Assembly (NCBI RefSeq): GCF_900240335.1
Contig: NZ_LT964979.1
Location: forward strand, 2,914,001-2,978,000
Reading direction: 5' to 3'
DNA: 64,000 nucleotides
Source of the DNA: Flavimobilis massiliensis
GTDB lineage: Bacteria > Actinomycetota > Actinomycetes > Actinomycetales > Cellulomonadaceae
The stretch's first letter is position 1; each line of letters starts with the position of its first letter. The notes under the pieces were generated by a model. It had not been told where the DNA came from. It saw only the letters and a list, made by a program, of their open reading frames with translations, and did no database searches. The translations under genes were made by a program, and so were the position numbers. Positions 49,308 through 58,581 of the stretch are shown one piece after another.

Positions 49308-50792
49308 GTGAGCACGAGCAACCAGGTCGACGCTCAGGCTCCCGAGACCCGTCGTTCCCGCCGTGAGGCGGCTCTCCTCGAGGCGCGTGCCGCGACCGTT
49401 CCCGTCGTCGAGCGGCCCGCCACCACGGCGTCGGCCAGCTCCGTGCCGGTGCCCGTCGTCCGGCACGCCGCGACGGTCGGAGCGACGTCGCCGTACGGAA
49501 CGCTCGGACGGCCGGCAGCACGGGTCGTCGTGCCGGATCTCGAGCCGGACGAGCCCGCTGCACCCACCGCGCACGCTGCGCCTTCCGCGACCGTCGCGAC
49601 GCCTCTGTCCGCCCCGGCTGCGGTCACGCCGACCGTCCGACCCGTCGCTACCCGTCCCGCGGCCACCCGCCCGCACGACCTCCTCGGACGCCCCGCGCCT
49701 GCCACGAGCTGGACCCCGGTCCCGCAGCCGTCGGTCGCACGCAGCGCGGAGCTCAACCAGGCTGCCGTCGCAGCGCGTGACGCGCTCCGTGACGGCCGAC
49801 GCCTCGCCGGCGTGACGCCCGCGCATCCGTCCGCGGTCACCGACACGGGCCCCCTGCCGCGCACCGCCCCGGCGATGCCTGCGACGGCGTCACCCGCGCG
49901 GGACACGGGCGCCGCTGCACCTCGTCCTATCTCCGCGGTGGACGCGCCCCAGGATCCCCGGGCCGTTCCCACGTCCGAGGCTCCCACGACCGAGACTCCT
50001 GCCCCCGCACGCCCGCACGGAGCGCGTCAGCTCACGCGACGTGAGCTGGTCGCGGCCGAGCGCCGCAAGGCCGGTCGTGCCGAGCCTCGGACGGCTCCGC
50101 GACGACCGTCCGCGACGCGCACGGCGCGGGTCGGTGTCCTCGCGACGCTCGCGATCGCGACGGTCGCCGTCCCGATCGTCCAGGCCGCCGGCAGCAAACC
50201 TGAGACGACCGTCGTCCGCGACTACGCGTCGGGCCGTGCCACGGTCGACGTCCTCATGAGTCCGCGCGGGCTCTCCGACAGCTCGGTCATCGTCGCCGAC
50301 ACCCTCGCGGGACGCGAGCTCAGTGTCGCCTCGCGGTCCGACTCGCGCACCGCGCTCCCGGGCTGCGACTCCTCCGTCACGGTCCCGACCTCCATCAACG
50401 GGCGCCTCTCGGGCGCGCAGCTGTGCAAGTTGCCGCAGGCAGGCCACTCGATGCAGCCGCAGGCCGCCATCGCCTTCACCGAGCTCAACACGCAGTTCGA
50501 GGTCCGGTTCGGCACCCCAATCTGCATCACCGACTCCTACCGGTCGCTCTCGAGCCAGTACTCCGTCGCCGCAAGCCGCGGCGCGTTCGCGGCACGTCCC
50601 GGGACGTCGCAGCACGGCCTGGGCCTCGCGCTCGACCTGTGCTCGAGCACGTACCGCGACTCCGCGAAGTGGTCGTGGCTCAAGGCGAACGGCCCGGTGT
50701 ACGGCTTCGACAACCCTGCCTGGGCGCGTCGCGGAGGCTCCGGCATGTACGAGCCGTGGCACTGGGAGTACTTCCCGCTCGTCGACTATTGA
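49308..50792 (+). CDS. M15-family D-alanyl-D-alanine carboxypeptidase (VanY-like), membrane anchored
   Basis: A 494-residue protein. The first 270 residues are a low-complexity Ala/Pro/Thr-rich cytoplasmic stretch with a basic segment (RRELVAAERRKAGRAEPRT), then a single helix (VGVLATLAIATVAVPIVQAA) near residue 278. The C-terminal 140 residues are the peptidase domain: zinc ligands in TSQHGLGLALDLC (S-x-H-x-x-G-x-A-x-D) and EPWHWEY, and substrate motif SYRSLSSQ. It trims the terminal D-Ala of peptidoglycan stem peptides outside the membrane. A strong terminator follows. Confidence 0.87.
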   Translation: MSTSNQVDAQAPETRRSRREAALLEARAATVPVVERPATTASASSVPVPVVRHAATVGATSPYGTLGRPAARVVVPDLEPDEPAAPTAHAAPSATVATPLSAPAAVTPTVRPVATRPAATRPHDLLGRPAPATSWTPVPQPSVARSAELNQAAVAARDALRDGRRLAGVTPAHPSAVTDTGPLPRTAPAMPATASPARDTGAAAPRPISAVDAPQDPRAVPTSEAPTTETPAPARPHGARQLTRRELVAAERRKAGRAEPRTAPRRPSATRTARVGVLATLAIATVAVPIVQAAGSKPETTVVRDYASGRATVDVLMSPRGLSDSSVIVADTLAGRELSVASRSDSRTALPGCDSSVTVPTSINGRLSGAQLCKLPQAGHSMQPQAAIAFTELNTQFEVRFGTPICITDSYRSLSSQYSVAASRGAFAARPGTSQHGLGLALDLCSSTYRDSAKWSWLKANGPVYGFDNPAWARRGGSGMYEPWHWEYFPLVDY

Positions 50793-50804
50793 GCTTCGCC
50801 TCGC

Positions 50805-50842
50805 ACGCAGAAGGCCACCCCTCGGGGTGGCCTTCTGCGTGT
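50805..50842 (+). terminator. Strong hairpin after M15 peptidase gene
   Basis: CACGCAGAAGGCCACCCC (50805-50822) pairs perfectly with GGGGTGGCCTTCTGCGTG (50825-50842). Confidence 0.9.
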
Positions 50843-50930
50843 CCGGGCGCGACGAGCTCTCCCGGGGCAGGGGGCGTGGGCCGACGGCGGCAGCCTGGTG
50901 GCAGCGCGCAGGTGCGTGCCGTGGACGTGA

Positions 50931-50967
50931 GAAGGGGGTGGCGGCCAGGACGGCCGCCACCCCCTTC
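50931..50967 (-). terminator. Strong hairpin after adhE
   Basis: GAAGGGGGTGGCGGCC (50931-50946) pairs with GGCCGCCACCCCCTTC (50952-50967), 15 bases beyond the reverse-strand adhE stop. The stretch between this and the M15 terminator has no gene. Confidence 0.88.
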
Positions 50968-50981
50968 CGGGTCAGGCAGGA

Positions 50982-53729
50982 TCAGCGCTTGCGCGACGGC
51001 TTGCGGCCCTTGGGAGCCTCGGCGGGCTCGGCGCCCGCCTCGACCGCTGCGGCACCGACGGCCTTGCGCGACGCCTTGACCTCGGCGAACGACGTGCCGT
51101 AGTACGCCGCCTCCATGAGGATCTTCATGTCGTCGAGCATCGGCATGCGCGGGTTGGCGGGGGCGCACTGGTCCTCGTACGCGCCCATCGCGAGCTCGTC
51201 GAGCTTGGAGATGAAGAGCTCCTCGTCGACGCCCTGCGCCTGGAAGGACGCGGGGATGCCGACCTGCTCGCGCAGCGCCTCGACCGCGCGGGCGTAGGAC
51301 TCGACACCCTCCTCCGGGGTGCTCGCCGGGAGGCCGAGGTGCTGGGCGATCTCCTGGAAGCGCTCGGGAGCGATGTAGTGCTCGTACTTCGGCCAGCTCG
51401 TGAGCTTGGTCGGGACGGTGCCGTTGTAGCGGATGACGTGCGGCAGGTACGTCGCGTTGGTGCGGCCGTGGACGAGCTTGAACATGCCGCCCGTGACGTG
51501 CGCCATCGCGTGGACGATGCCGAGGAACGCGTTGCCGAACGCCATGCCGGCGATCGTCGAGGCGTTGTGCATCTTCTCGCGCGCCTTGACGGTGCGCTCG
51601 TCGGTCGCGCCGGGGCCGCCCTTGACCGAGTCGACGATGTTCTCGAAGATCAGCTTGATCGCGTGGAGGCACAGGCCGTCGGTGTAGTCGTTCGCGTAGA
51701 CGGAGACGTAGGCCTCGGTCGCGTGCGTGAGGGCGTCGAAGCCGGAGTCGGCGACGAGGAACGACGGCATCATCGACGTGAGGGCCGGGTCGACGATCGC
51801 GACGGTCGGCGTGAGCGCGTAGTCCGCGAGCGGGTACTTCTTGCCCTTCGCTGGGTCGGAGATCACCGCGAACGGCGTCATCTCGGAGCCGGTCCCCGAG
51901 GTCGTCGGGATGCAGACGAGCGAGGCCTTCTCACCGAGGTCGGGGAACTTGAAGGCGCGCTTGCGGACGTCGAAGAACTTCTCCTTCATGTCCGCGAACT
52001 CGATCTCGGGGTTCTCGTAGAGCAGCCACATGACCTTGGCGGCGTCCATGGGGGAGCCACCGCCGAGGGCGATGATGGTGTCCGGGTTGAAGTGCCGCAT
52101 GAGGGCGGCACCCTTCTGGACGAAGTCGACGGTCGGCTCGGGCATGACGTCGTCGATGATCTGCAGCGCGATGCGCTCGCCACGGCGGTTGAGGACGTCG
52201 AGGACCTTGTCGACGAAGCCGAGCTTCGTCATCGTCGAGTCGGTGACGATCGTCACGCGCGAGATGCCGCGCATGTCGGCGAGGTAGCGGATCGCGTTGG
52301 GCTCGAAGTACGTCTTGGCCGGAACCTTGAACCACTGCAAGTTGTTGTTCCTCCGACCGATGCGCTTGATGTTGACGAGGTTGACCGCGGAGACGTTGTT
52401 CGACACCGAGTTGTGGCCGTAGGAGCCGCAGCCGAGCGTGAGCGACGGGATGAACGCGTTGTAGATGTCGCCGATGCCGCCGAGCGAACTGGGCGCGTTC
52501 GTGATGATGCGGACGGCCTTGATGCGCGAGCCGAACTCGCGGATGACGGCCTGGTCCTCGGAGTGGATCGAACCGGAGTGGCCGAGGCCGTCGAACTCGA
52601 CCATCTGCTCGGAGAGGCGGATGCCCTCCTCGGCGCCGTCGGCGCGGAGCACGGCGAGGACGGGGCAGAGCTTCTCACGGGTGAGGGGCTCGTCGGGTCC
52701 GACCTTGCTGACCTCCGCGAGGATGATCGAGGTTTCCTCGGGGACGGAGAAGCCGGCCTTCTCGGCGATCCACTGGGGGGACTGACCGACGACGGCGGGG
52801 TTGAGCTTCGCGCCGGCGCAGTTCTCGCCGCCTGCGGTGACGCCGAAGATGAACTCCTCGAGCATCGCCTTCTCGGCGGGGGTCGCGCGGTAGGCGTGGA
52901 GCTTGGCGAACTCGGCCATCGCGTCGTCGTAGATGGGGGCGTCGAGGATGACGGCCTGCTCGGAGGCGCAGATCATGCCGTTGTCGAACGCCTTGGAGAG
53001 AACGACGTCGTTGACGGCGCGCTTGAGCTTGGCGGAACGCTCGATGAAGGCGGGGACGTTGCCCGCTCCGACGCCGAGGGCCGGCTTGCCGCACGAGTAG
53101 GCGGCACGGACCATCGCGTTGCCGCCGGTCGCGAGGATGAGTGCGACGCCGGGGTGGTTCATGAGGGTGCTCGTCGCCTCGAGCGACGGCTGCTCGACCC
53201 ACTGGACGCAGTCGGCGGGGGCGCCGGCCTCGACCGCGGCGTCGCGCACGACCTTCGCGGCGGCGACGGAGGAGGCTTGGGCGGAGGGGTGGAAGCCGAA
53301 GACGATGGGGTTGCGGGTCTTGAGGGCGATGAGCGCCTTGAAGATCGTCGTCGACGTCGGGTTGGTGACGGGGGTGACGCCGCAGATGACGCCGACGGGC
53401 TCGGCGATCTCGGTGATGCCGGTGATCTCGTCCTCGCCGACGATGCCGACGGTGCGCATCTTGAGCATCGAGTTGGTGACGTGCTCGCACGCGAAGATGT
53501 TCTTCACGGCCTTGTCCTCGAAGACGCCGCGGCCGGTCTCCTCGACCGCGAGGACGGCGAGCTCGCCGTGCTGCGAGAGGGCGGCGACGGAGGCCTTCTT
53601 GACGATGTGGTCGACCTGCTCCTGGTCGAGGAGCATGAACGCGTCGAGGGCCTTCTGGCCGCGGGTGACGAGCGCGTCGATGGCCTGGGCGACGGGGCTG
53701 GTGGTGCCGGGTCCGGCGGTGGTGGTCAT
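50982..53729 (-). CDS. adhE: Bifunctional acetaldehyde-CoA/alcohol dehydrogenase AdhE
   Basis: A 915-residue fermentation enzyme reducing acetyl-CoA to acetaldehyde and then ethanol, regenerating two NAD+. The N-terminal aldehyde dehydrogenase domain has the catalytic Cys in FDNGMICASEQAV near residue 255 and GVGAGNVPAF. The linker and Fe-dependent alcohol dehydrogenase domain follow from about residue 460: GGGSPMDAAKVMW, PTTSGTGSEMTPFAVI, and iron ligands in FGNAFLGIVHAMAHVTGG. The Lys/Arg-rich last 30 residues are an extra tail. It is followed by a strong terminator. Its presence implies anaerobic or oxygen-limited growth. Confidence 0.96.
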   Translation of the reverse strand: MTTTAGPGTTSPVAQAIDALVTRGQKALDAFMLLDQEQVDHIVKKASVAALSQHGELAVLAVEETGRGVFEDKAVKNIFACEHVTNSMLKMRTVGIVGEDEITGITEIAEPVGVICGVTPVTNPTSTTIFKALIALKTRNPIVFGFHPSAQASSVAAAKVVRDAAVEAGAPADCVQWVEQPSLEATSTLMNHPGVALILATGGNAMVRAAYSCGKPALGVGAGNVPAFIERSAKLKRAVNDVVLSKAFDNGMICASEQAVILDAPIYDDAMAEFAKLHAYRATPAEKAMLEEFIFGVTAGGENCAGAKLNPAVVGQSPQWIAEKAGFSVPEETSIILAEVSKVGPDEPLTREKLCPVLAVLRADGAEEGIRLSEQMVEFDGLGHSGSIHSEDQAVIREFGSRIKAVRIITNAPSSLGGIGDIYNAFIPSLTLGCGSYGHNSVSNNVSAVNLVNIKRIGRRNNNLQWFKVPAKTYFEPNAIRYLADMRGISRVTIVTDSTMTKLGFVDKVLDVLNRRGERIALQIIDDVMPEPTVDFVQKGAALMRHFNPDTIIALGGGSPMDAAKVMWLLYENPEIEFADMKEKFFDVRKRAFKFPDLGEKASLVCIPTTSGTGSEMTPFAVISDPAKGKKYPLADYALTPTVAIVDPALTSMMPSFLVADSGFDALTHATEAYVSVYANDYTDGLCLHAIKLIFENIVDSVKGGPGATDERTVKAREKMHNASTIAGMAFGNAFLGIVHAMAHVTGGMFKLVHGRTNATYLPHVIRYNGTVPTKLTSWPKYEHYIAPERFQEIAQHLGLPASTPEEGVESYARAVEALREQVGIPASFQAQGVDEELFISKLDELAMGAYEDQCAPANPRMPMLDDMKILMEAAYYGTSFAEVKASRKAVGAAAVEAGAEPAEAPKGRKPSRKR

Positions 53730-53811
53730 TGCCTGATCCTCTGTGCGGTGTGGGGGTGCTTGTGTGGTCTCATGTCCAACCTAGGTGGGTGGTGAACGTC
53801 ACTCGCATGTC

Positions 53812-53826
53812 AAAGGTCCCACCTTT
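53812..53826. promoter_or_regulatory. Palindrome AAAGGT-CCC-ACCTTT upstream of adhE
   Basis: A perfect 6-3-6 inverted repeat in the 162-base region between the adhE start (53729) and the stop of the permease gene (53892). TTGACA on the reverse strand (53813-53808) overlaps it, but no convincing -10 follows at normal spacing. It may be an adhE operator; the regulator is unknown. Confidence 0.35.
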
Positions 53827-53891
53827 TGGCATGAGGGCGCGGCTGGCGCCCCCGGTTCGGCCCGGTTGCACGTCGATGCAGGTCGGAGGTC

Positions 53892-55196
53892 CTAGGCGTG
53901 GCGCTCGCGGCCGAGGCGATGCCGTGTGACGTACACCCGACCTGCGACACCGAACCCGAGGACGAGCGCCGCGACCGCGAGGGCGTCCCGAGGGAGCGTC
54001 GCCACGAGGGTCGCGCAGCCGAGCAAGCCGGCAGCGGGAACCCAGCGGGGCACGAGCCGCTCGTCGCGCGGCTGCGTCCACGCCGCCGCGTTCGCGACGC
54101 CGTAGTAGAGCAGGACGCCCGCTGACGACGCGCCGAGCATGCCGCGCAGGTCCGTCGTGCACACGAGGACCGCGACGATCGTGCCGACGAGCAGCGTCGC
54201 CGCCGTCGGCGTGCCGCGGCGCGCGTCGACGTGCGCGAGCGCGCGCGGCAGGTCGCCCTCGCGTGCCATGGCGAGCGTCGTGCGCCCGACACCGGCGAGC
54301 AGCGCGAGCAGCGCGCCTCCCGACGCGGTGACGGCAGCGACGCCGACGACCGGCACGAGCCACCCGGCGTCCACGGCCTGCGCCGTGTCGACGAGCGGCG
54401 CGCCCGACGCGGCGAGGGCCGCCGGACCGAGTGCGACGAGCGCAGCGGCCGCGACCGCCGCGACGACGGTGACCGCGCCGACGAGCGCGAGCATCACCGC
54501 CCGCGGGATCGTCCGCGTCGGGTCGCGCACCTCCTCGCCGAGCGTCGCGACGCGCGCGTAGCCGGCGAGGGCGAAGAAGAGCAGGCCCGCTGCTCCGAGG
54601 ACGCCGGTGACGCCAGGCTCGTTGAGTGCAGCACCGCCGGGCGCATCCGCAGCGGGCGCCGTCACGGGCGCGTCGGGCACGCCGAGCGTCCCCGTTAGGC
54701 CTGCGACCGCCACGATGGTGACGAGCGCACCGAGCGCGAGCAGCGTGACGACGAGGAGGACGCGCGTCGCGCGCGCCGTCCGCGTCACCCCCGCCATATC
54801 GATCGCAACGAGCACCACGACCGCGACGAGCGCGACGACCCTCTCGTGCTCCGGCCACGCGTACGCCCCGAGGGTGAGCGCCATCGCGGCGCAGCTCGCG
54901 GTCTTCCCGACGACGAACCCCCAGCCCGCGAGGAAACCCCACCACGGGCCGAGCCGCGCTCGGCCGTACGCGTACGCTCCGCCCGCGACCGGGTGACGGG
55001 CAGCCAGCTGGGCCGTCGACAGGGCGTTGGCCGTCGCGACGAGAGCCGCAAGACCGAGCGCGACGAGGAGCCACCGGCCGGCGAGCCCCGCCGCGGGGGC
55101 GAGCGCCGCGAAGACGCCCGCGCCGAGCATCGATCCGAGGCCGAGCGTCACGGCGTCGACAAGTCCGAGACGGCGGGCGAGGGGAGCGGAGGTCAC
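53892..55196 (-). CDS. APC-family amino acid permease
   Basis: A 434-residue transporter with twelve predicted helices. The first helix carries LGLGSMLGAGVFAALAPAAG, the unwound substrate-binding GSMxGxG-type segment of the APC superfamily. ATANALSTAQLAARHPVAGG, AYAYGRARLG (helix 2) and GEEVRDPTRTIPRAV (after helix 6) are typical of cationic-type or CAT-like permeases. The substrate is probably an amino acid; which one is not predictable. GTG at 55196 is the only start that keeps the N-terminal cytoplasmic segment. It is the last chromosomal gene before the tRNA-bounded island. Confidence 0.88.
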   Translation of the reverse strand: MTSAPLARRLGLVDAVTLGLGSMLGAGVFAALAPAAGLAGRWLLVALGLAALVATANALSTAQLAARHPVAGGAYAYGRARLGPWWGFLAGWGFVVGKTASCAAMALTLGAYAWPEHERVVALVAVVVLVAIDMAGVTRTARATRVLLVVTLLALGALVTIVAVAGLTGTLGVPDAPVTAPAADAPGGAALNEPGVTGVLGAAGLLFFALAGYARVATLGEEVRDPTRTIPRAVMLALVGAVTVVAAVAAAALVALGPAALAASGAPLVDTAQAVDAGWLVPVVGVAAVTASGGALLALLAGVGRTTLAMAREGDLPRALAHVDARRGTPTAATLLVGTIVAVLVCTTDLRGMLGASSAGVLLYYGVANAAAWTQPRDERLVPRWVPAAGLLGCATLVATLPRDALAVAALVLGFGVAGRVYVTRHRLGRERHA

Positions 55197-55340
55197 CAGG
55201 CGACGCTAGCGCGGGAAGGTGGACGGGAGGTGACCGCTCCGGCCGCGTCTGGGGTCGTACCGGCGCGGGACAGACATGCGGGGGCAGGGCCGACTACGAC
55301 GACGCCCCGGTCTCCGCGTGGGGGACCGGGACGTGGTGGG

Positions 55341-55386
55341 TGCCCTCGACAGGATTCGAACCTACGACCTTCTGCTCCGGAGGCCT
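55341..55386 (-). tRNA. 3' half of a tRNA-Arg (CCG), probable attachment-site remnant
   Basis: On the reverse strand this reads CCTCCGGAGCAGA (anticodon loop with CCG and 3' anticodon stem), AGGTC, then the T-arm GTAGG-TTCGAAT-CCTGT, acceptor strand CGAGGGC and discriminator A. The 5' half (acceptor strand, D arm, 5' anticodon stem) is absent: the sequence upstream reads CACACCAACCGCAGG. The T-stem needs wobble pairs. Such 3'-half copies are left by integrases that recombine in a tRNA gene. The 3' end points to the chromosome side, so the element extends rightward from here. Confidence 0.8.
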
Positions 55387-55445
55387 GCGGTTGGTGTGTC
55401 CCACCGCCCTGCTCACCGGCTCCTGCCTTGAAACTGACATCGTCC

Positions 55446-55931
55446 CTACTCCTGGCCTCGCCTCGATCGTGTGGTTCTTCGACCATGCGCCCGCGTCCGG
55501 CGGGTGTCCACGGGTGTGGCACCCAGAAAAGTGTGTCTGGCTCGGGTTGGCGTCGCCGCGGCGACAAGGTCAGTGTCGGACCGCTGCGGGCCCATCGTGC
55601 GACTCCCCGGACCGCTCGAGGTGCCCACCGGAGTTGAGGGAGATCGGTGCTCCCGCGTTCGCTTGGTGGACTCGTGCACCAGACGTGGGTGCTCTCGGAA
55701 ACTAAGCTCCCAGCGGGACCCGTCCTGGTATGTGAAGGCACCGAAGAGGTCGTCGGATGAGTGGCCGCTGAAGTCGTCGGGAGTCCCGAAGTCTTCCGAG
55801 ATGTCCACGTCCCACGTCTCTCCCGTAGAAAGGAGCGACCGCGGGGAGACGGCCCGGTCCTTGCCTCGGACAACCGTGAACTCGACGTCGATGATGGGGA
55901 AGGAGCCTCGGTTGGTAATACGCGCAGACCT
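55446..55931 (-). pseudogene. Truncated copy 1 of a small membrane-anchored beta-domain gene
   Basis: The C-terminal two-thirds of the gene whose fuller copy is at 61984-62742. It encodes ITNRGSFPIIDVEFTVVRGK, TGETWDVDISEDFGTP and GAFTYQDGSRWELSFREHP. IS element A cuts it at 55932. A one-base deletion at about 55613 (CCCC instead of CCCCC in copy 2) removes the natural stop; restoring it would end the protein in GESHDGPAAVRH. Function unknown; the segment looks like an immunoglobulin-like beta domain. Confidence 0.7.
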
Positions 55932-55979
55932 TGTTTCGCCCCGGGTCTGATGGAGGCTCTCATTACTGGGAAGGACGAT
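55591..55979. repeat. Direct repeat copy 1 (389 bp) of island segment
   Basis: Matches 62005-62394 in the same orientation with about four substitutions and one indel. It contains the truncated small gene and the first 48 bases of IS element A. Confidence 0.85.
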
Positions 55980-55986
55980 GAGAGTC

Positions 55987-56307
55987 ATGGCAGCACCGAG
56001 GAAGTACAGCGTTGAGCTCCAGCGTCGGGCGACGCGGATGGCGATGGACGCCAGGAAGGACCCCTCAGCCGCTCGTGGGGCGATCAAGCGGGTCGCCGAT
56101 CCGCTGGGGGTTCACCCCGAAGCGTTGCGGACTTGGGTCCGGCAGGCCGAGATCGACGGCGGCGTCCGATCGGGTACTACGACCGATGACGCTATCCGGC
56201 TGGCCGAGCTCGAGCGTGAGGTCCGCGAGCTGCGCCGGGCGAACGAGATCTTGAAGACGAGCGCAGCTTTTTTCGCGGCCGCGGAGCTCGACCGCAAGAT
56301 CAAGTAG
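55987..56307 (+). CDS. IS3-family transposase OrfA (IS element A)
   Basis: A 106-residue protein with a helix-turn-helix (KYSVELQRRATRMAMDARKD, then GVHPEALRTWVRQAE) and a C-terminal leucine-zipper-like helix (LAELEREVRELRRANEILKT). It binds the IS ends. ATG at 55987 has AAGGA 11 bases upstream; a second ATG at 55978 is in frame. It is intact, unlike its partner orfB. Confidence 0.85.
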   Translation: MAAPRKYSVELQRRATRMAMDARKDPSAARGAIKRVADPLGVHPEALRTWVRQAEIDGGVRSGTTTDDAIRLAELEREVRELRRANEILKTSAAFFAAAELDRKIK

Positions 56308-56309
56308 AG

Positions 56310-57144
56310 GTGCCCACCGCGGTGCTGGTCGACTACATCGACCAGCACCGCGACCGGTTCGGGGTCGAGCCGATCTGCACCGTCCTCAAGGACGCCGGCG
56401 TGCAGATCGCCCCGAGCACCTACTACGCCGCCAAGAAGCGCCCGCCCTCGGCACGTGCCCTGCGGGACGCCGAGTTGATCGTCGACATCAAGACTGCGCA
56501 CAAGGCCAACCTCGGGGTCTACGGCGCCCGCAAGATCCACGCTGAGCTCAACTGTGAGGGGCTCACGGTTGCCAGGTGCACCGTCGAGCGGCTGATGCGG
56601 GCCGAGGGCCTGCGCGGCATCGGTCGGGAGAAGACCCGCAAAACCACCATCGGCGACGGCGCCGAGACCGAGCGGCCCGAGGATCTCGTAGACCGTAAGT
56701 TCGGATCTGGCGCTCGACGCCCTCGACATGGGCCTGTGGGCACGGCAACGCGCCGGCCAAGACGTCACCGGCCTGATCCACCACAGCGACAGAGGAGTCC
56801 AATATCGAGCGGTTCGCTATACCGAGGGGCTCGCCGAGGCCGAGGCCGTCGCGTCCGTCGGGTCGAAGGGCGACAGCTGCGACAACGCCATGGCTGAGGC
56901 GCTGAACTCGCTGTTCAAGGCCGAGTGCATCCGCAACCCGGTCATGCGGCCCCAAGGCGGCTGGAAGAACGTCGGTGACGTCGAGATCGCCGTTGCCGAA
57001 TATGTCGACTGGTTCAACCATCGACGGCTTCACGGCGAGATCGGACTCGTCCCACCAGCCGAGTTCGAGACCCACCACTGGGCATCCCAGCCCACGAAGC
57101 ACTACCGTCAGAACCCGGTCCTCTCCGAGGTCGGATCCAACTAA
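56310..57144 (+). pseudogene. IS3-family transposase OrfB with internal deletion (IS element A)
   Basis: The first part (GTG at 56310; DYIDQHRDRFGVEPICTVLK, then YGARKIHAELNCEGLTVAR) runs to ERPEDLVDRKF near 56704. The frame then shifts and resumes near DLALDALDMGLWARQRAG. The segment between, expected to hold LWVADLTYV with the first catalytic Asp, is missing. The second Asp (HHSDRGVQY) and the Glu (DNAMAEALNSLFKAE) remain. A deletion of roughly 150 bases is inferred from family alignment in memory. Confidence 0.85.
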
Positions 57145-57174
57145 CCGAGCCTCTACGAAACCCGGGGCGAAACA

Positions 57175-58581
57175 TCTCGACCCTGCACCGCCCAGCGGCG
57201 ATCGACCCGTGGCGCGAAGATCATTGGCTCTGGAGGTACGGATTCGAGGTTGTGCTCGGGAACCCCGAGGACCGGTACAATGCCAACATCGACTGGCACC
57301 AAGTCACGCAACCCTGGCTTCGCGAAGCAGTAAAGGCACTTGCGAGACGCCGGCTCGTAACCAACGAGCGGTCCTGGAACACGATCCTCACGTGGTCAAA
57401 GGGAATGCGTCACTTGTCCGCCTACCTTGATTCCGAGGGAATCGACCGGCCCGCACTACTCGATCGCGAGATCTTCCTCGACTATCTGGCTGCGACGCGG
57501 GACGGAGGCGCATCCAAGAGCCTGCTCATGCAGGTAAACACGGTTTCGAGCGTGCTGGCCGATCTTCGCCACGACGGGTACCTACCGGATCTTGGGTCAG
57601 AGGCGTTCCTTCGCTGGGGCGAGAACTCGGTCACGAGAGTGGCGGCACCACGACTTTCCCGGCGGACATCGTCGACAGCATCGACCGCATGCTCGATGAA
57701 GACGAGGAGCTCGACGAAGTGGTCCGTGTCATGCTCAAACTCAATCGTTGGGGCGGTCTGCGTATCAGTGAACTCGTCGCGCTTCAATTGGACTGCCTGC
57801 GAGTCAACCACACAGGCGGCGTGTGGGTTGAGTACTACATGACAAAGACAAAGGACTGGCGCCGGTTCCCGCTTCCCGAGGGCCTGGCCCAACTTCTACG
57901 GGATCACCAGTCATACGTGCGCAGCATCTTCGGCGAAGAGGCCCATTTCATGTTCCGATCGTTGAAGCGCTCCTCTCGAGTGTCTGAAGTCATCCGGCCC
58001 TGGTCAACGGCAGGATTGCGCAACCACACCTACAAGGCGTTCATCCGCAACGGAATTTCCAAGTCGGCCATTACAGGCGAGTACGTCTCCGGCGCATCTA
58101 TCCACAGGTCCGCCACACTATCGGCACGGCTCTCCTCAACAGCAACTGGACCCAGACCGAAGTGCAGGAGTTCCTCGCGCACAGATCGCAGACTATGACC
58201 CAGCACTACGCGGCAATCACCGACGACACGCTCAACCGCAAGGCACGAGAGTTCCATGAAAAGCAGAGAATCGACAAGACACGATCTGCGACGGAGCCAC
58301 ACGACGACGCCGCTGTCGAACGAATGCGCGCCAAGTTCACAGCTGTGCTCCCTGATGGCAAATGCCTGTCGCCGCCGGTCCAGGGGTGCGACTTCCGACA
58401 GAACCCGTGCAACACTTGCTCCTTCTATGACCCCGACGAAGAGAACTTCGGCGAAACGCACATGAACCATCGACGAATGCTCCAGCTCACCGTGATCCAG
58501 CACCAGGACGATCCTGCCCGCCGCGCAATCAACCAGGCAAACCTCGACGCCCTAAACCACCGAGTCCCGGAGAAGCCGTGA
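57175..58581 (+). pseudogene. Tn554-type tyrosine recombinase (TnpA/TnpB-like), truncated and twice frameshifted
   Basis: Three overlapping frames encode one tyrosine recombinase. Frame 1 (57177-57640) is open to the IS end, so the N-terminus is lost; it has DPWREDHWLWRYGFEVVLGN and the SAM-like domain. Frame 2 (about 57640-58098) contains the first catalytic Arg in RWGGLRISELVALQ. Frame 3 (about 58105-58581) has the second Arg in QVRHTIGTALLNSNW, His in LAHRSQTM and the nucleophile Tyr in TQHYAAI, then a Cys-containing tail. Base composition is less GC-rich than the core genome. Its 3' end overlaps the TnpC-like gene as ATGA, as in Tn554 elements. Confidence 0.8.

Larger units (their letters stand above)
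55932..57174 (+). mobile_element. IS element A, IS3 family, 1,243 bp, defective
   Basis: Bounded by inverted repeats TGTTTCGCCCCGGGT at 55932-55946 and its complement ending at 57174, with GGCTC shared further in. It holds an orfA and an orfB typical of the IS3 family. orfB has an internal deletion, so the element cannot move by itself. It interrupts a small membrane gene on the left and the Tn554-like recombinase on the right; these are different genes and no target duplication is evident, implying a rearrangement after insertion. Confidence 0.88.

Noticed and set aside
53780..53810. Rex operator upstream of adhE
   Set aside because: GTGACGTTCAC is palindromic but lacks the TTGTGAA/TTCACAA arms with the usual spacing.
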